Source: RGIG7300 sp045133915
GTDB taxonomy: Bacteria; Bacillota; Clostridia; Oscillospirales; CAG-272
Reading direction: 5' to 3'
NCBI GenBank assembly: GCA_045133915.1
Contig: JBGUUX010000087.1
Coordinates: 1 to 13,831, forward strand
DNA length: 13,831 bases
Both the position numbers and the translations under genes were made by a program. Shown piece after piece: positions 5,909 to 13,746 of the stretch (its first letter is position 1; each line of letters starts with the position of its first letter). The notes below the pieces were generated by a model. It was not told the DNA's origin. It saw only the letters and a list, made by a program, of their open reading frames with translations, and did no database searches.

Positions 5909-7267
5909 ATGAAGATCATTATCGTCGGCTGCGGTAAGATAGGTACTGCAATGCTCTCTAACCTGGTAAACGAGGGACACGAGGTGCTGGCAATAGACAG
6001 CGACCCTGCCACCATAACCGAGCTGACTAACATCTACGACGTAATGTGTATATGCGGTAACGGCGCTGACAGCGACGTTTTAAAGGAAGCCGGTGTTCAG
6101 GATGCCGAGATGTTTGCGGCGGTAACCGCCTCGGACGAGCTGAATATGCTTGCCTGCTTCTTTGCAAAGAAGATGGGCGCCAAGCACACCATAGCCCGCA
6201 TACGTAACCCCGAATATAACGACGGCAGTCTTGCTTTTATGCGTCAGCAGATAGAGCTGTCCATGTCTATCAATCCCGAGCGTCTGTGCGCACACGAGCT
6301 CTTTAATATCCTCAAACTCCCCGGCGCTATGTCTATCGAGACATTTTCCCGCCGCAGCTTTGAGATGATAGAGCTTAAGCTCAGAGAAAACTCTGCCTTT
6401 GCAGGTAAATCCCTTATGGAATTACGCCAGAAATATAAGGCAAAGTTCCTTATCTGTGTTGTACGCCGCGGAGACGAGGTCTATATCCCCGACGGTAACT
6501 TTGTGCTTCAGTCAGGAGACCGTATCGGTATGGCGGCAACCGCCTCCGAAGGTGAAAAGCTCTTCAAAATGTTGGGCCTTATGCGTAAGCGTACCAAGAA
6601 CGTTATGATAGTAGGCGCTAACCGTACCTCATACTATCTCGCAAAGATGCTTATCAACATCGGCTCTAACGTCAAGGTCATAGACAAGGACCGTGACCGT
6701 TGTGTTACCTTTAGTGAACAGATCCCCGATGCGGTAGTTATAAACGGCGACCCCGCTTCCCGAGAGGTGCTGATGGAGGAGGGCCTTGCAAATATGGACT
6801 CCTTTGTATCCCTTACCGGTATGGATGAAGAAAACATACTTCTTTCCATTTTTGCTTCATCCAAAAACGTTCCCCAGATCATTACAAAAATAAACCGACC
6901 CGAGCTCTGCCAGATGGCTCTGAACTTAGGACTTGACTCTATAGTATCACCCCGTAAGATAATCTCCGACCGTCTCTGTCAGTACGCCCGTGCTCTTGAA
7001 ATGTCTATAGGCGCTGAAATGGAGACTCTGTATACCCTTATGGATGAGAAGGCAGAAGCTCTTGAATTCATCGTAAGAAACGACTTTGAATTCCTTGACA
7101 TACCCTTAAAGGACCTGCACCTTAAGCACAACACCCTTATTGCAGGTATCATCCGTGGCAGAAGAACTATAATACCCTCAGGTACCGACGTTATCCTACC
7201 CGACGACCGCGTTATAGTTATTGCCGCAGGCAGACGTATAACCTCCTTGGGCGACGTATTTGAATAA
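5909..7267 (+). CDS. trkA: Trk potassium uptake system regulatory protein TrkA
   Basis: Cytoplasmic gating subunit of a TrkH-type potassium channel, 452 residues, normal for the two-domain form. The first RCK_N Rossmann domain begins at residue 1 with GCGKIG (7-12) and the acidic strand end Asp30, then an RCK_C domain (about 143-222) with the SGDRIGMAA segment. A second Rossmann domain begins near 231 and a second RCK_C spans about 370-450. The first nucleotide-binding loop is intact, while the second reads GANRTS (236-241) and lacks two of the usual glycines, so it may not bind NAD(H) or ATP in the standard way. ATG with AAGGAG 6 nt upstream. trkH starts 12 nt after its stop. Confidence 0.95.
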   Translation: MKIIIVGCGKIGTAMLSNLVNEGHEVLAIDSDPATITELTNIYDVMCICGNGADSDVLKEAGVQDAEMFAAVTASDELNMLACFFAKKMGAKHTIARIRNPEYNDGSLAFMRQQIELSMSINPERLCAHELFNILKLPGAMSIETFSRRSFEMIELKLRENSAFAGKSLMELRQKYKAKFLICVVRRGDEVYIPDGNFVLQSGDRIGMAATASEGEKLFKMLGLMRKRTKNVMIVGANRTSYYLAKMLINIGSNVKVIDKDRDRCVTFSEQIPDAVVINGDPASREVLMEEGLANMDSFVSLTGMDEENILLSIFASSKNVPQIITKINRPELCQMALNLGLDSIVSPRKIISDRLCQYARALEMSIGAEMETLYTLMDEKAEALEFIVRNDFEFLDIPLKDLHLKHNTLIAGIIRGRRTIIPSGTDVILPDDRVIVIAAGRRITSLGDVFE

Positions 7268-7279
7268 GGCGGTGAGGAC

Positions 7280-8773
7280 GTGAACCGTAGAATAATATTG
7301 TACGTTACAGGCAGACTGATCTGTATCGAAGCGGCGCTTATGCTGCTGCCCCTCTTGGTATCCGCCATATACAAGGAAGACTGTTATATCTCCTTCCTTG
7401 TGGTCATAGCCATATCCCTTTCTCTGGGACTTTTTCTGACCTGGCTTGCCCGTCCACGGGACAAGACCATATACGCCCGTGAGGGATTTATAATAGTAGC
7501 TCTTAGCTGGGTGATCTTCTCGGCGATCGGAGCATTGCCCTTTGTTTTGTCGGGTGAAATACCCTCCTACGTAGACGCTTTTTTTGAAACGGTCAGCGGC
7601 TTTACCACTACGGGTGCTTCGATAATTCCAAACAACGAAACCTTTAATGTAGAGCTTATGAGCAAGGGTATTTTGTTCTGGCGCAGCTTTACCCACTGGA
7701 TAGGCGGTATGGGTATCCTTGTGTTTGTGGTTGCTATGACAAACTCGCTCTCCGACCGTTCTATACACGTATTAAAGGCAGAGATGCCCGGTCCCACCAT
7801 GGGTAAACTTGTACCCAGACTCAAGGACACCGCAAAGATACTTTATCTTATTTATATCGGTCTCACCGTTCTTGAGTTTATATTCCTCTTTGCAGGTGGA
7901 ATGCCCCTCTTTGACAGCATAGTGCATGCAGTAGGTACCGCAGGTACGGGAGGCTTTGGTATCAAGGCGGACAGTATCGCGTCCTACAGCCCCTACTGTC
8001 AGTGGGTCATAGCCATATTTATGATCCTCTTCGGTCTTAACTTCAACGTATATTATTTTACACTTATAAGAAGATTCAGAGATCTTCGTCACTGCGGTGA
8101 GGCGTGGACATATCTTATCGTAGTGGTTATTGCAACAACAACCATAACCCTGAACATTATGCCCCTCTTCGACAGCTTTGGCGAAGCGCTTCGTCACGGC
8201 GTGTTCCAGGTAGGAACGGCAATGTCCACCACAGGTTTTGCCACCGAAAACTTTGACCTGTGGCCTCAGCTCTCTAAGGCAATACTCTTTGTCCTGATGT
8301 TCGGCGGAGCCTGCGCCAACTCTACTGCAGGCGGATTCAAGATCTCCCGTGTTATCCTTCTGGTCAAATCTATCAGAGTACAGTTAAAGAGACTTGTCCA
8401 TCCCCGTTCTGTAAATACTGTTAAATTTGAGGGTAAAAATCTTGACAACGACACCCTCGTTGCCACTACAAACTATTTTTCCCTTTATATGATATGTATC
8501 CTTGCGGTATTTATCGCAGTAAGCTTTGATAACACCGCGGCTGCGGCTATCACCGAAGGCGGTTTTAACATCACCGAAACCAATTTCACGGCGGCGGTCT
8601 CCTGCTTCAATAACATCGGTCCGGGTCTTGGAATGGTAGGCCCTGCAGGCGGCTTTGCTGCATACAGTCCCGTAAGTAAGCTGGTATTCTCTCTTGCAAT
8701 GCTCTTAGGCAGACTTGAGATATTTCCCTTGCTTCTGGCATTAGCACCTAATACATGGAAGAAACATAAATAA
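7280..8773 (+). CDS. trkH: Trk-type potassium transporter membrane subunit TrkH
   Basis: Integral membrane subunit that forms the potassium pathway, 497 residues. The four pore-loop repeats of the superfamily are present: ETVSGFTTTGAS (about 103-114), HAVGTAGTGGFG (216-227), GTAMSTTGFATEN (312-324) and FNNIGPGLGMVG (443-454). The HWIGGMGILVF stretch (139-149) and the SKLVFSLAMLLGRLEIFPLL end (466-485) are typical TrkH. Many hydrophobic helices fill the rest. The start is GTG at 7280, preceded by AAGGCGGTG with a 5-nt gap. Translated from the same mRNA as trkA and expected to form a complex with it. Confidence 0.96.
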   Translation: MNRRIILYVTGRLICIEAALMLLPLLVSAIYKEDCYISFLVVIAISLSLGLFLTWLARPRDKTIYAREGFIIVALSWVIFSAIGALPFVLSGEIPSYVDAFFETVSGFTTTGASIIPNNETFNVELMSKGILFWRSFTHWIGGMGILVFVVAMTNSLSDRSIHVLKAEMPGPTMGKLVPRLKDTAKILYLIYIGLTVLEFIFLFAGGMPLFDSIVHAVGTAGTGGFGIKADSIASYSPYCQWVIAIFMILFGLNFNVYYFTLIRRFRDLRHCGEAWTYLIVVVIATTTITLNIMPLFDSFGEALRHGVFQVGTAMSTTGFATENFDLWPQLSKAILFVLMFGGACANSTAGGFKISRVILLVKSIRVQLKRLVHPRSVNTVKFEGKNLDNDTLVATTNYFSLYMICILAVFIAVSFDNTAAAAITEGGFNITETNFTAAVSCFNNIGPGLGMVGPAGGFAAYSPVSKLVFSLAMLLGRLEIFPLLLALAPNTWKKHK

Positions 8774-8778
8774 ATAAT

Positions 8779-8818
8779 AAAACAGTGTCAAAGCCAACGG
8801 CTTTGGCACTGTTTTTTT
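8779..8818. terminator. bidirectional terminator between trkH and the M23 peptidase gene
   Basis: A 17-bp stem with one G-T wobble (8779-8795 with 8799-8815) and a 3-nt loop, flanked by A-run and T-run. It can end both the plus-strand trkAH transcript and the minus-strand peptidase transcript. Confidence 0.88.
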
Positions 8819-8825
8819 ACATTCA

Positions 8826-9560
8826 TTATTCGGTATACTCATCTTCCATGGGCTCGTAGCTGATATAGTCAAGAGGATTTACGTTTTTGCCGTCCTGCAA
8901 TAATTCAAAATGAAGGTGGCTGGTATCTGCCGCTTCAATTGCCGCAGACTCTCCTACACAGCCTATGGTCTGACCGCCGTATACCTTACAGCCCACCTCG
9001 GCGTCCTTGGGGAATTCCTCGCCTAAGTTCATATACTTTGATACAAGTCCACCGCCGTGGGTGACCTCGATGCACACTCCCATAAAGGGGTCTGTATATC
9101 TCTTGGTGACCTCACCCTCGGCTACGGTAGCCACCGCGCTTCCCACAGAAGCCTGAATATCAAGCCCCGCATGGGTACGGTAGTCGTTCATAGTGAGAGA
9201 AAATACCGGCATATCCATAGAATAGTCCTTTGAGATATATCCGTTTACCGGCAGACAGAATTCAACGGGAGCCGCCGCCTGAGAGGTGGCGTCGTTCTTT
9301 TTGGTATCCTTTGTTTCTGTATCCTCAGTATCCTTTGTTGTATCCCCTGTGACCTTGTCGGTAGTCTTGGTGTCCTTTGTCTTTGTATCCTTTTTACCTG
9401 TGATGACCGCCTCGTCGGTGTCGATGCCGATCTTATCCTCGGTACGGTTGGCAGTACCTATGGCGCTCACTACCGCTATTACCAGTACGGTTATGAGCAT
9501 AATGACGCTAATGATGTATATAGCAGAGTTCTTTGGCTTTTTGTTTTGATTCTTATCCAT
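8826..9560 (-). CDS. membrane-anchored M23 (LytM) peptidase, SpoIIQ-like
   Basis: A predicted cell-wall endopeptidase, 244 residues from the chosen ATG. It has a short basic N-terminus, one membrane helix (about 12-35), a low-complexity Lys/Thr/Asp linker (about 56-93) and a C-terminal LytM domain (about 100-232). The metal and catalytic residues are present: His130 and Asp134 in THAGLD, His168 in THGGG, and His215/His217 in HLHFEL. This architecture matches SpoIIQ, which in sporulating Clostridia keeps the catalytic residues, unlike B. subtilis SpoIIQ; a general cell-wall hydrolase is the alternative. ATG at 9560 was preferred because AAAGGA lies upstream; a TTG 54 nt earlier would add 18 residues with no ribosome binding site. 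No convincing sigma-A, sigma-E or sigma-F promoter was seen. No spoIID or spoIIIA genes are nearby. Confidence 0.88.
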   Translation of the reverse strand: MDKNQNKKPKNSAIYIISVIMLITVLVIAVVSAIGTANRTEDKIGIDTDEAVITGKKDTKTKDTKTTDKVTGDTTKDTEDTETKDTKKNDATSQAAAPVEFCLPVNGYISKDYSMDMPVFSLTMNDYRTHAGLDIQASVGSAVATVAEGEVTKRYTDPFMGVCIEVTHGGGLVSKYMNLGEEFPKDAEVGCKVYGGQTIGCVGESAAIEAADTSHLHFELLQDGKNVNPLDYISYEPMEDEYTE

Positions 9561-9659
9561 AACGTTACCGTCCTTTTTTGTTTCATTGCTTGTATTATGT
9601 ACCCTTACTTTCAAGCTTATTCAAAAAAGAAAGAATCGATAAAAATTTCTGTCAGACAA

Positions 9660-9686
9660 CAAAAAGAAGGCTGATTACTCAACCTT
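9660..9686 (-). terminator. terminator of the two-helix membrane protein gene
   Basis: On the minus strand an 8-bp stem AAGGTTGA / TCAGCCTT (one wobble) with loop GTAA, followed by CTTTTTG. It overlaps the stop codon of the gene at 9679. Confidence 0.65.
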
Positions 9687-10122
9687 CCTTGAAATTTACC
9701 AAAACCTTTGATCTTTTAGACCAAACAAGTACTCCGCTGTATAAAGAGCCGTCCTTAAACTCCGTATCTTCTATACTGTTTTTATAGCGTACCGATTTTT
9801 CTTTGTCACCTACTCTTATCAATACGCGAGTCGGACCTCTGCCAGAGTAATTTTCCTGTTCAACAAAAAATTCTCCGTTATATTCGATATAATCATTATT
9901 TTTTATATCCTGAACGTAAGGATGAACCGATGTTATATAAATCAGAGCACATACCGCAATAGCACCGGGCATTAAATAAAATACCGCCCTTTGCCCCTTG
10001 AACTGCTTCGACAGAACTATAGCGAAAATTATAACGACAGCTAATATTATAAGCATCATAAATATATTTAATTTTATGTATTTCATAAGCTTATCGGAAT
10101 AAGCACTGTATTCAGCATTCAT
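9679..10122 (-). CDS. membrane protein of unknown function with two N-terminal helices
   Basis: Not recognised. From the ATG at 10122 it encodes 147 residues: two hydrophobic helices (about 18-38 and 46-64) separated by a short basic loop, then a polar domain of about 75 residues rich in beta-type pattern (EYNGEFFVEQ, RVLIRVGDK, GSLYSGVLVW), probably on one side of the membrane. The frame is open further upstream to 10182, but that extension holds the promoter itself (TTGACA and TACAAT), so the longer protein is rejected. AAGGGG 5 nt before the ATG supports 10122. It is transcribed alone, divergently from secG. Confidence 0.8.
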   Translation of the reverse strand: MNAEYSAYSDKLMKYIKLNIFMMLIILAVVIIFAIVLSKQFKGQRAVFYLMPGAIAVCALIYITSVHPYVQDIKNNDYIEYNGEFFVEQENYSGRGPTRVLIRVGDKEKSVRYKNSIEDTEFKDGSLYSGVLVWSKRSKVLVNFKEG

Positions 10123-10153
10123 TAATACCCCTTGATCCGGCATAGTTTTTTCA

Positions 10154-10182
10154 ATTGTAACACCATTATCAATACGTGTCAA
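10154..10182 (-). promoter_or_regulatory. promoter of the gene at 9679-10122
   Basis: Minus strand TTGACA (10177-10182), a 17-nt spacer and TACAAT (10154-10159). Transcription would start near 10147, about 25 nt before the chosen ATG, which settles the start codon. Confidence 0.78.
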
Positions 10183-10246
10183 GTCAAGGTTTTATAGACC
10201 AGCCTATCCCAATTCAATAAAAAATTCAAAAATATCAAAAAAGCAC

Positions 10247-10275
10247 TTGCTTTTTTTATAATATTGTGATAGAAT
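10247..10275 (+). promoter_or_regulatory. promoter of secG
   Basis: TTGCTT (10247-10252), a 17-nt spacer and TAGAAT (10270-10275), about 67 nt before the secG start. The spacer also holds a TATAAT (10257-10262) with no matching -35. Confidence 0.65.
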
Positions 10276-10342
10276 TACCTTTGCCTATGATTATTTGGAA
10301 AAAATTATTCATATAAAAACAGTATATTTTGGAGGAACAACC

Positions 10343-10648
10343 ATGAATATCGTATTCGGTATAATTCTTTTAGTTGCAGCATTATTTCTTATCGTAGCTG
10401 TTCTTATGCAGTCCGGTAAGAGCCACAACCTCAGCGGTTCTATCGCAGGCGGCGCAGAGACCTTCTTTGGCAAGACCAAGGGTAAGACCATCGACAAGAT
10501 CCTTTCCAAGGTTACTTCCGTAGTTGCAGTTCTCTTCGTTCTTCTCGTTATCGTTGTTTACGTTATCCAGCCCAAGACAGCTGACGATACCAAGACTCCC
10601 GTTCCTGAGAACGATCCCGCAGTTGAGACTACAGAAGTAGTTGGCTAA
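10343..10648 (+). CDS. secG: preprotein translocase subunit SecG
   Basis: Small membrane subunit of the SecYEG protein-export channel, 101 residues, somewhat longer than the usual 75-80 because of an acidic, proline- and threonine-containing tail (about 79-101). Two membrane helices (about 2-23 and 54-76) flank the conserved loop with VLMQSGKSHNLSGSIAGGAE and FFGKTKGKTIDKILSKVT. The ATG at 10343 follows GGAGG with a 7-nt gap; an in-frame upstream start at 10295 lies in the leader and is rejected. It is followed by rnr, as in many Firmicutes, although a terminator and a repeat element lie between. Confidence 0.95.
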   Translation: MNIVFGIILLVAALFLIVAVLMQSGKSHNLSGSIAGGAETFFGKTKGKTIDKILSKVTSVVAVLFVLLVIVVYVIQPKTADDTKTPVPENDPAVETTEVVG

Positions 10649-10665
10649 GCTAAACTGATAATTAT

Positions 10666-10699
10666 ACCGCCTTTAGAGAACACTAAAGGCGGTTATTTA
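10666..10699 (+). terminator. Rho-independent terminator after secG
   Basis: An 11-bp stem ACCGCCTTTAG / CTAAAGGCGGT with a 6-nt loop (10666-10693), followed by TATTTATTT. Confidence 0.82.
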
Positions 10700-10930
10700 T
10701 TTACGGAGTGCTACTCCGTAAATCACTTTCTTTGCATCGCAAAAAAACTTCACTCTGTATCGCAGAACTTCACTTTTTGCAAAGCAAAAAACTTCACTTG
10801 CCGTAAGGCAAACTTCACCGACTATAATATTGCTGTATCGCACATTGGTGAAGTTGCTTCGCAGTGAAGTTGTGACAGGTCACAGTGAAGTTTCACCTTG
10901 TGAAGTGAAGTTCTCGCCTTTGGCGAAAGT
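10699..10930. repeat. modular palindromic hairpin-array element, copy 2
   Basis: Same construction as 4721-4925. Left 9-mers AACTTCACT or AACTTCACC are at 10746, 10766, 10790 and 10811, with a degenerate one at about 10721. The right 9-mers AGTGAAGTT or GGTGAAGTT are at 10847, 10863, 10884 and 10904. Hairpins between them are ATTTACGGAG/CTCCGTAAAT (10699-10723), TTTTGC-type (10775-10789), TTGCCGTAAGGCAA (10798-10811), GCTTCGC (10856-10862), GTGACAGGTCAC (10872-10883), TCACCTTGTGA (10893-10903) and TCGCC/GGCGA (10914-10926). The 27-nt core is 10820-10846. It matches the reverse complement of the copy 1 core at 21 of 27 positions, whereas the outer right arm matches copy 1 in the same orientation. 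It ends 22 nt before the rnr start. Confidence 0.9.
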
Positions 10931-10952
10931 AGTAAATACAAAAGGATTTTAA

Positions 10953-13148
10953 ATGAAAGAACAAATTATAGAACTTATATCATCTCCCGATTACAGACCC
11001 ACACCCATTGACGGTGTATATTCTCTGCTTTTTGATGGGGAGACACTATACAACGAATTTTACGACGCTGTCACCGAGCTTGAAAACGAGGGTAAGCTCA
11101 TAGTGACTCAGCGAGGCAAGCTCATGCCCCTTGAGGGAAGCGAATATTTTATCGGTAAATTCCGTTCATCCCAAAAGGAGTTTGGCTTCGTTACTCCCGA
11201 AAAAGAGGGCGTTGCGGACTTTTTCATCCCCCCCGACAGAACTCTTGATGCCATAGAGGGCGACCGTGTTCTCTGCCATACCATAGAGCATGACCGTGAA
11301 AAGAGCGACGTTGCCGAGGTAATAAAAATACTGTCCCACAGTCTTGAGTCGGTTATCGGTACTCTTAAAAGACTTCCCACCAAAGGCAAGAAGGGCAGAC
11401 AGCTCTACACAGTAGAGCCGGATAGCAAAAAGCACTCCTTTACCGTTATATGTACCCCTGCCGAAGGGATATATCCCAAGGTAGGCAACAAGGTAGAGGT
11501 CAAGATAACCAAATATCCCAAGAAGGACGTTGCGGCAAGAGGCGAGATAGTAGTTGATTTTGGCGAAGCGCACTCCCGTGAGGCAAACTATACCGCAATA
11601 CTTCACGAAAACTCTATCCGTACCTTCTTTGATAAAGAAGTTCTTCGTCAGGCTGACCTTGAGGCGCAGGATTTGCCCGACACAGCCGACGGCCGTGAGG
11701 ACATCCGCGACAAGGTGATATTTACCATAGACGGCGCGGATGCAAAGGACTTAGACGATGCGGTATCCCTTGAGCGTGACGGTGACGGATATGTATTAGG
11801 CGTTCATATAGCCGACGTTTCTCACTACGTACGTCAGGGTTCTGCTATCGACCGTGAGGCTTACGAGCGAGGCACCAGCGTTTACTTTACCGATCAGGTA
11901 GTACCCATGCTGCCCAAATCCCTCTCCAACGGAATATGCTCCCTTAACGCAGGTGCACCCAGACGCGCGCTCTCCGCATTCGTTTATATAGATAAGCAGG
12001 GCAACCTCACCGGCTGCGACGTCAAAAAGACCCTTATAGAGTCAAGGGTCAGAGGTGTCTATACCGAGGTAAACGACGTATTTGAAAAGGGTGAAGAGTC
12101 CGAGTTTTACGAAAAATACTCGGTACTGGGCGAAACGCTTCCCATGATGCACGAGCTCTATAAGATCCTTGCAAAAAAGAGCGTCCGCAGAGGTGCTCTA
12201 GAGCTTGAGACCACAGAGGCACGTATTCTCGTTGACGAAAACGCTATGCCCGTGGGTATCGTCAAGCGTGAAAGAGGAGATGCCGAAAAGCTCATCGAAC
12301 AGTTTATGCTTGCAGCAAACGAGGCTGTGGCAAACTGGCTCAACGATATGGCTATGCCCTGTGTTTACCGAATCCACGAGGAGCCTCAGGGCGAAAAGAT
12401 ACAGAAGTTCAGACTGTTTGCCCACAATCTGGGACTTGACGTTTCGGCTCTGGGCGCAAAGAAGCTTCATCCCTCTATGTTTGCGGAAATTCTCCGTCAG
12501 GCAAAGGAACAGGAGATAGGCGGTATTGTTTCTTATATACTGCTGAGATCTCTTTCCAAGGCAAAATATTCTGAAGCGCCCAGTCCCCATTTCGGTCTGG
12601 GTATCGAGAAATACTGTCACTTCACAAGCCCCATCCGCCGTTATCCCGACCTTGCCACCCACCGTATAATTTCAAACATACTGGTTGGCAATATAAGCGG
12701 CAGCTCTGCCACCTATATGGCGTCCTTTGCACAAAAGGCGGCGGCAAAGTCAAGCGAAAACGAGCTCAAGGCAATAACCGCCGAGCGTGATATAGAGGAT
12801 CTATACAAATGTCTCTGGATGGAGCAGTATATAGGCGAGGAGTTTGAGGCTGTGGTAAGCTCTGTTGCAAACTTCGGTATGTTTGCGGAGTTAGAAAACA
12901 CCTGCGAGGGTATGATACCCATAACCGCCCTCGACGGTTACTACGTCTATGACGAAGCCACCTATTCGCTGGTATGCGGACTGCAGAGCTACAGATTGGG
13001 CGACCGTATCAAGGTGCGTATAGAGTCGGTAGACCTTATTGCCCGCAAGATAGAAATGAGACTTGCCGAGCAAAAGCCCAAGCTTGTTATCCCCAAGCCA
13101 AGAGATTATTACGTTAAAAAATCTCAGAGGAAGAGAAGAAAAAGATAA
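10953..13148 (+). CDS. rnr: ribonuclease R
   Basis: Processive 3'-5' exoribonuclease of the RNase II/RNB family that degrades structured RNA, 731 residues. Domain order: N-terminal helical/winged region (1-60), cold-shock domain (about 64-128, with FGFVTPEKEGVADFFIP), second OB-fold (about 130-200), catalytic RNB domain (about 245-575) with IDGADAKDLDDA (259-270) carrying the metal-binding Asp residues, and the HFTSPIRRYPDLATHR signature (556-571), then S1 domain (about 626-706) and a basic tail ending KKSQRKRRKR. No key residue is missing. ATG with AAAGGA 6 nt upstream. secG precedes it; smpB, often next, is absent and a terminator follows directly. Its leader is mostly the repeat element at 10699-10930. 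Confidence 0.97.
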   Translation: MKEQIIELISSPDYRPTPIDGVYSLLFDGETLYNEFYDAVTELENEGKLIVTQRGKLMPLEGSEYFIGKFRSSQKEFGFVTPEKEGVADFFIPPDRTLDAIEGDRVLCHTIEHDREKSDVAEVIKILSHSLESVIGTLKRLPTKGKKGRQLYTVEPDSKKHSFTVICTPAEGIYPKVGNKVEVKITKYPKKDVAARGEIVVDFGEAHSREANYTAILHENSIRTFFDKEVLRQADLEAQDLPDTADGREDIRDKVIFTIDGADAKDLDDAVSLERDGDGYVLGVHIADVSHYVRQGSAIDREAYERGTSVYFTDQVVPMLPKSLSNGICSLNAGAPRRALSAFVYIDKQGNLTGCDVKKTLIESRVRGVYTEVNDVFEKGEESEFYEKYSVLGETLPMMHELYKILAKKSVRRGALELETTEARILVDENAMPVGIVKRERGDAEKLIEQFMLAANEAVANWLNDMAMPCVYRIHEEPQGEKIQKFRLFAHNLGLDVSALGAKKLHPSMFAEILRQAKEQEIGGIVSYILLRSLSKAKYSEAPSPHFGLGIEKYCHFTSPIRRYPDLATHRIISNILVGNISGSSATYMASFAQKAAAKSSENELKAITAERDIEDLYKCLWMEQYIGEEFEAVVSSVANFGMFAELENTCEGMIPITALDGYYVYDEATYSLVCGLQSYRLGDRIKVRIESVDLIARKIEMRLAEQKPKLVIPKPRDYYVKKSQRKRRKR

Positions 13149-13153
13149 ACTAT

Positions 13154-13180
13154 AAAAGGAAGGCCGAATGCCTTCCTTTT
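13154..13180. terminator. convergent terminator between rnr and the 13186-13608 gene
   Basis: An 11-bp perfect stem AAAAGGAAGGC / GCCTTCCTTTT with loop CGAAT. The A and T runs at its ends allow it to work for both strands. Confidence 0.75.
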
Positions 13181-13185
13181 GTGTT

Positions 13186-13608
13186 CTACTTCTTTACAAA
13201 TACCAACTTATCTTCATTGATACCGATATTTTCAAAATGATCTATATTGCGTATTATCAGCTTGTCCTTTTTTAATCTGTAATCACCAATAAAGAGGCTT
13301 CTTGTGACATACTTTGTCTCTTCAAACGAGGTATCATCATAACTATAGTCAACAAATATACTTCCCGCACGATAGCCGACCGTTAAATCGTATTCCTTAC
13401 CGCCAAGTACGTTTTTACCCCCCAGCACTCCATCATCATCTGCCGTCAAGGTGATCCCTGTCTCTTCGTTATACCATACGCTGCCGGGCTCATGTTTTGG
13501 AACGTTACCCCGTGTAGCCATACCGTAAGCAAACATAGCGAACAATATCAGCGCAAGTGCGAAAATTGCGATAAGAACATATGATGATATCTTAAAAAAT
13601 CTGTTCAT
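13186..13608 (-). CDS. small membrane-anchored protein of unknown function
   Basis: Not recognised. 140 residues from the ATG at 13608: a basic N-terminus, one hydrophobic helix (about 8-30), then a polar domain of about 105 residues predicted to be outside the membrane or exposed at its surface. That domain has repeated short beta-like strands (GITLTADDDGVLGG, YDLTVGYRAGSIFVDYSY, YRLKKDKLIIRN, DKLVFVKK), a pattern often seen in small Gram-positive lipocalin-like or immunity-type domains, but no motif allows a family name. The start is fixed by a perfect AAGGAGGTG 5 nt upstream; an in-frame earlier start at 13638 would override this site and is rejected. Confidence 0.78.
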   Translation of the reverse strand: MNRFFKISSYVLIAIFALALILFAMFAYGMATRGNVPKHEPGSVWYNEETGITLTADDDGVLGGKNVLGGKEYDLTVGYRAGSIFVDYSYDDTSFEETKYVTRSLFIGDYRLKKDKLIIRNIDHFENIGINEDKLVFVKK

Positions 13609-13628
13609 AGGAACACCTCCTTGATTCA

Positions 13629-13657
13629 AATTTAACATGGAAAGGGAAAAATATCAA
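13629..13657 (-). promoter_or_regulatory. promoter of the gene at 13186-13608
   Basis: Minus strand TTGATA (13652-13657), a 17-nt spacer and TAAATT (13629-13634), about 20 nt before the start codon. Confidence 0.55.
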
Positions 13658-13711
13658 TTATCTATTTGTAAATAAACCGTTTTTTTGTCTATGGGAAAAT
13701 ATTTTTCTTAA

Positions 13712-13746
13712 TTAACAAACAAGCCTTTGACTTTCGTCAAAGGCTT
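13712..13746 (-). terminator. terminator of a minus-strand gene beyond the right edge
   Basis: An 11-bp perfect stem AAGCCTTTGAC / GTCAAAGGCTT with loop GAAA on the minus strand (13721-13746), followed on that strand by GTTTGTTAA. No T-run follows on the plus strand. The remaining bases 13747-13831 show no gene I can support. Confidence 0.55.

Noticed and set aside
7196..7768. 190-codon minus-strand frame opposite trkA/trkH
   Set aside because: It spans the junction of two clear plus-strand genes, and its Gly/Tyr/Lys-rich composition is typical of antisense readings in this window.
10123..10182. N-terminal extension of the 9679-10122 protein from a TTG at 10182
   Set aside because: The TTG is part of a TTGACA -35 box and the extension contains the TACAAT -10 box; a good AAGGGG site precedes the ATG at 10122.
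10798..10828. Promoter inside repeat copy 2 (TTGCCG and TATAAT)
   Set aside because: The spacer is 19 nt, the -35 is part of a hairpin, and the corresponding bases in copy 1 lack TATAAT. It may act weakly for rnr but is not supported by conservation.
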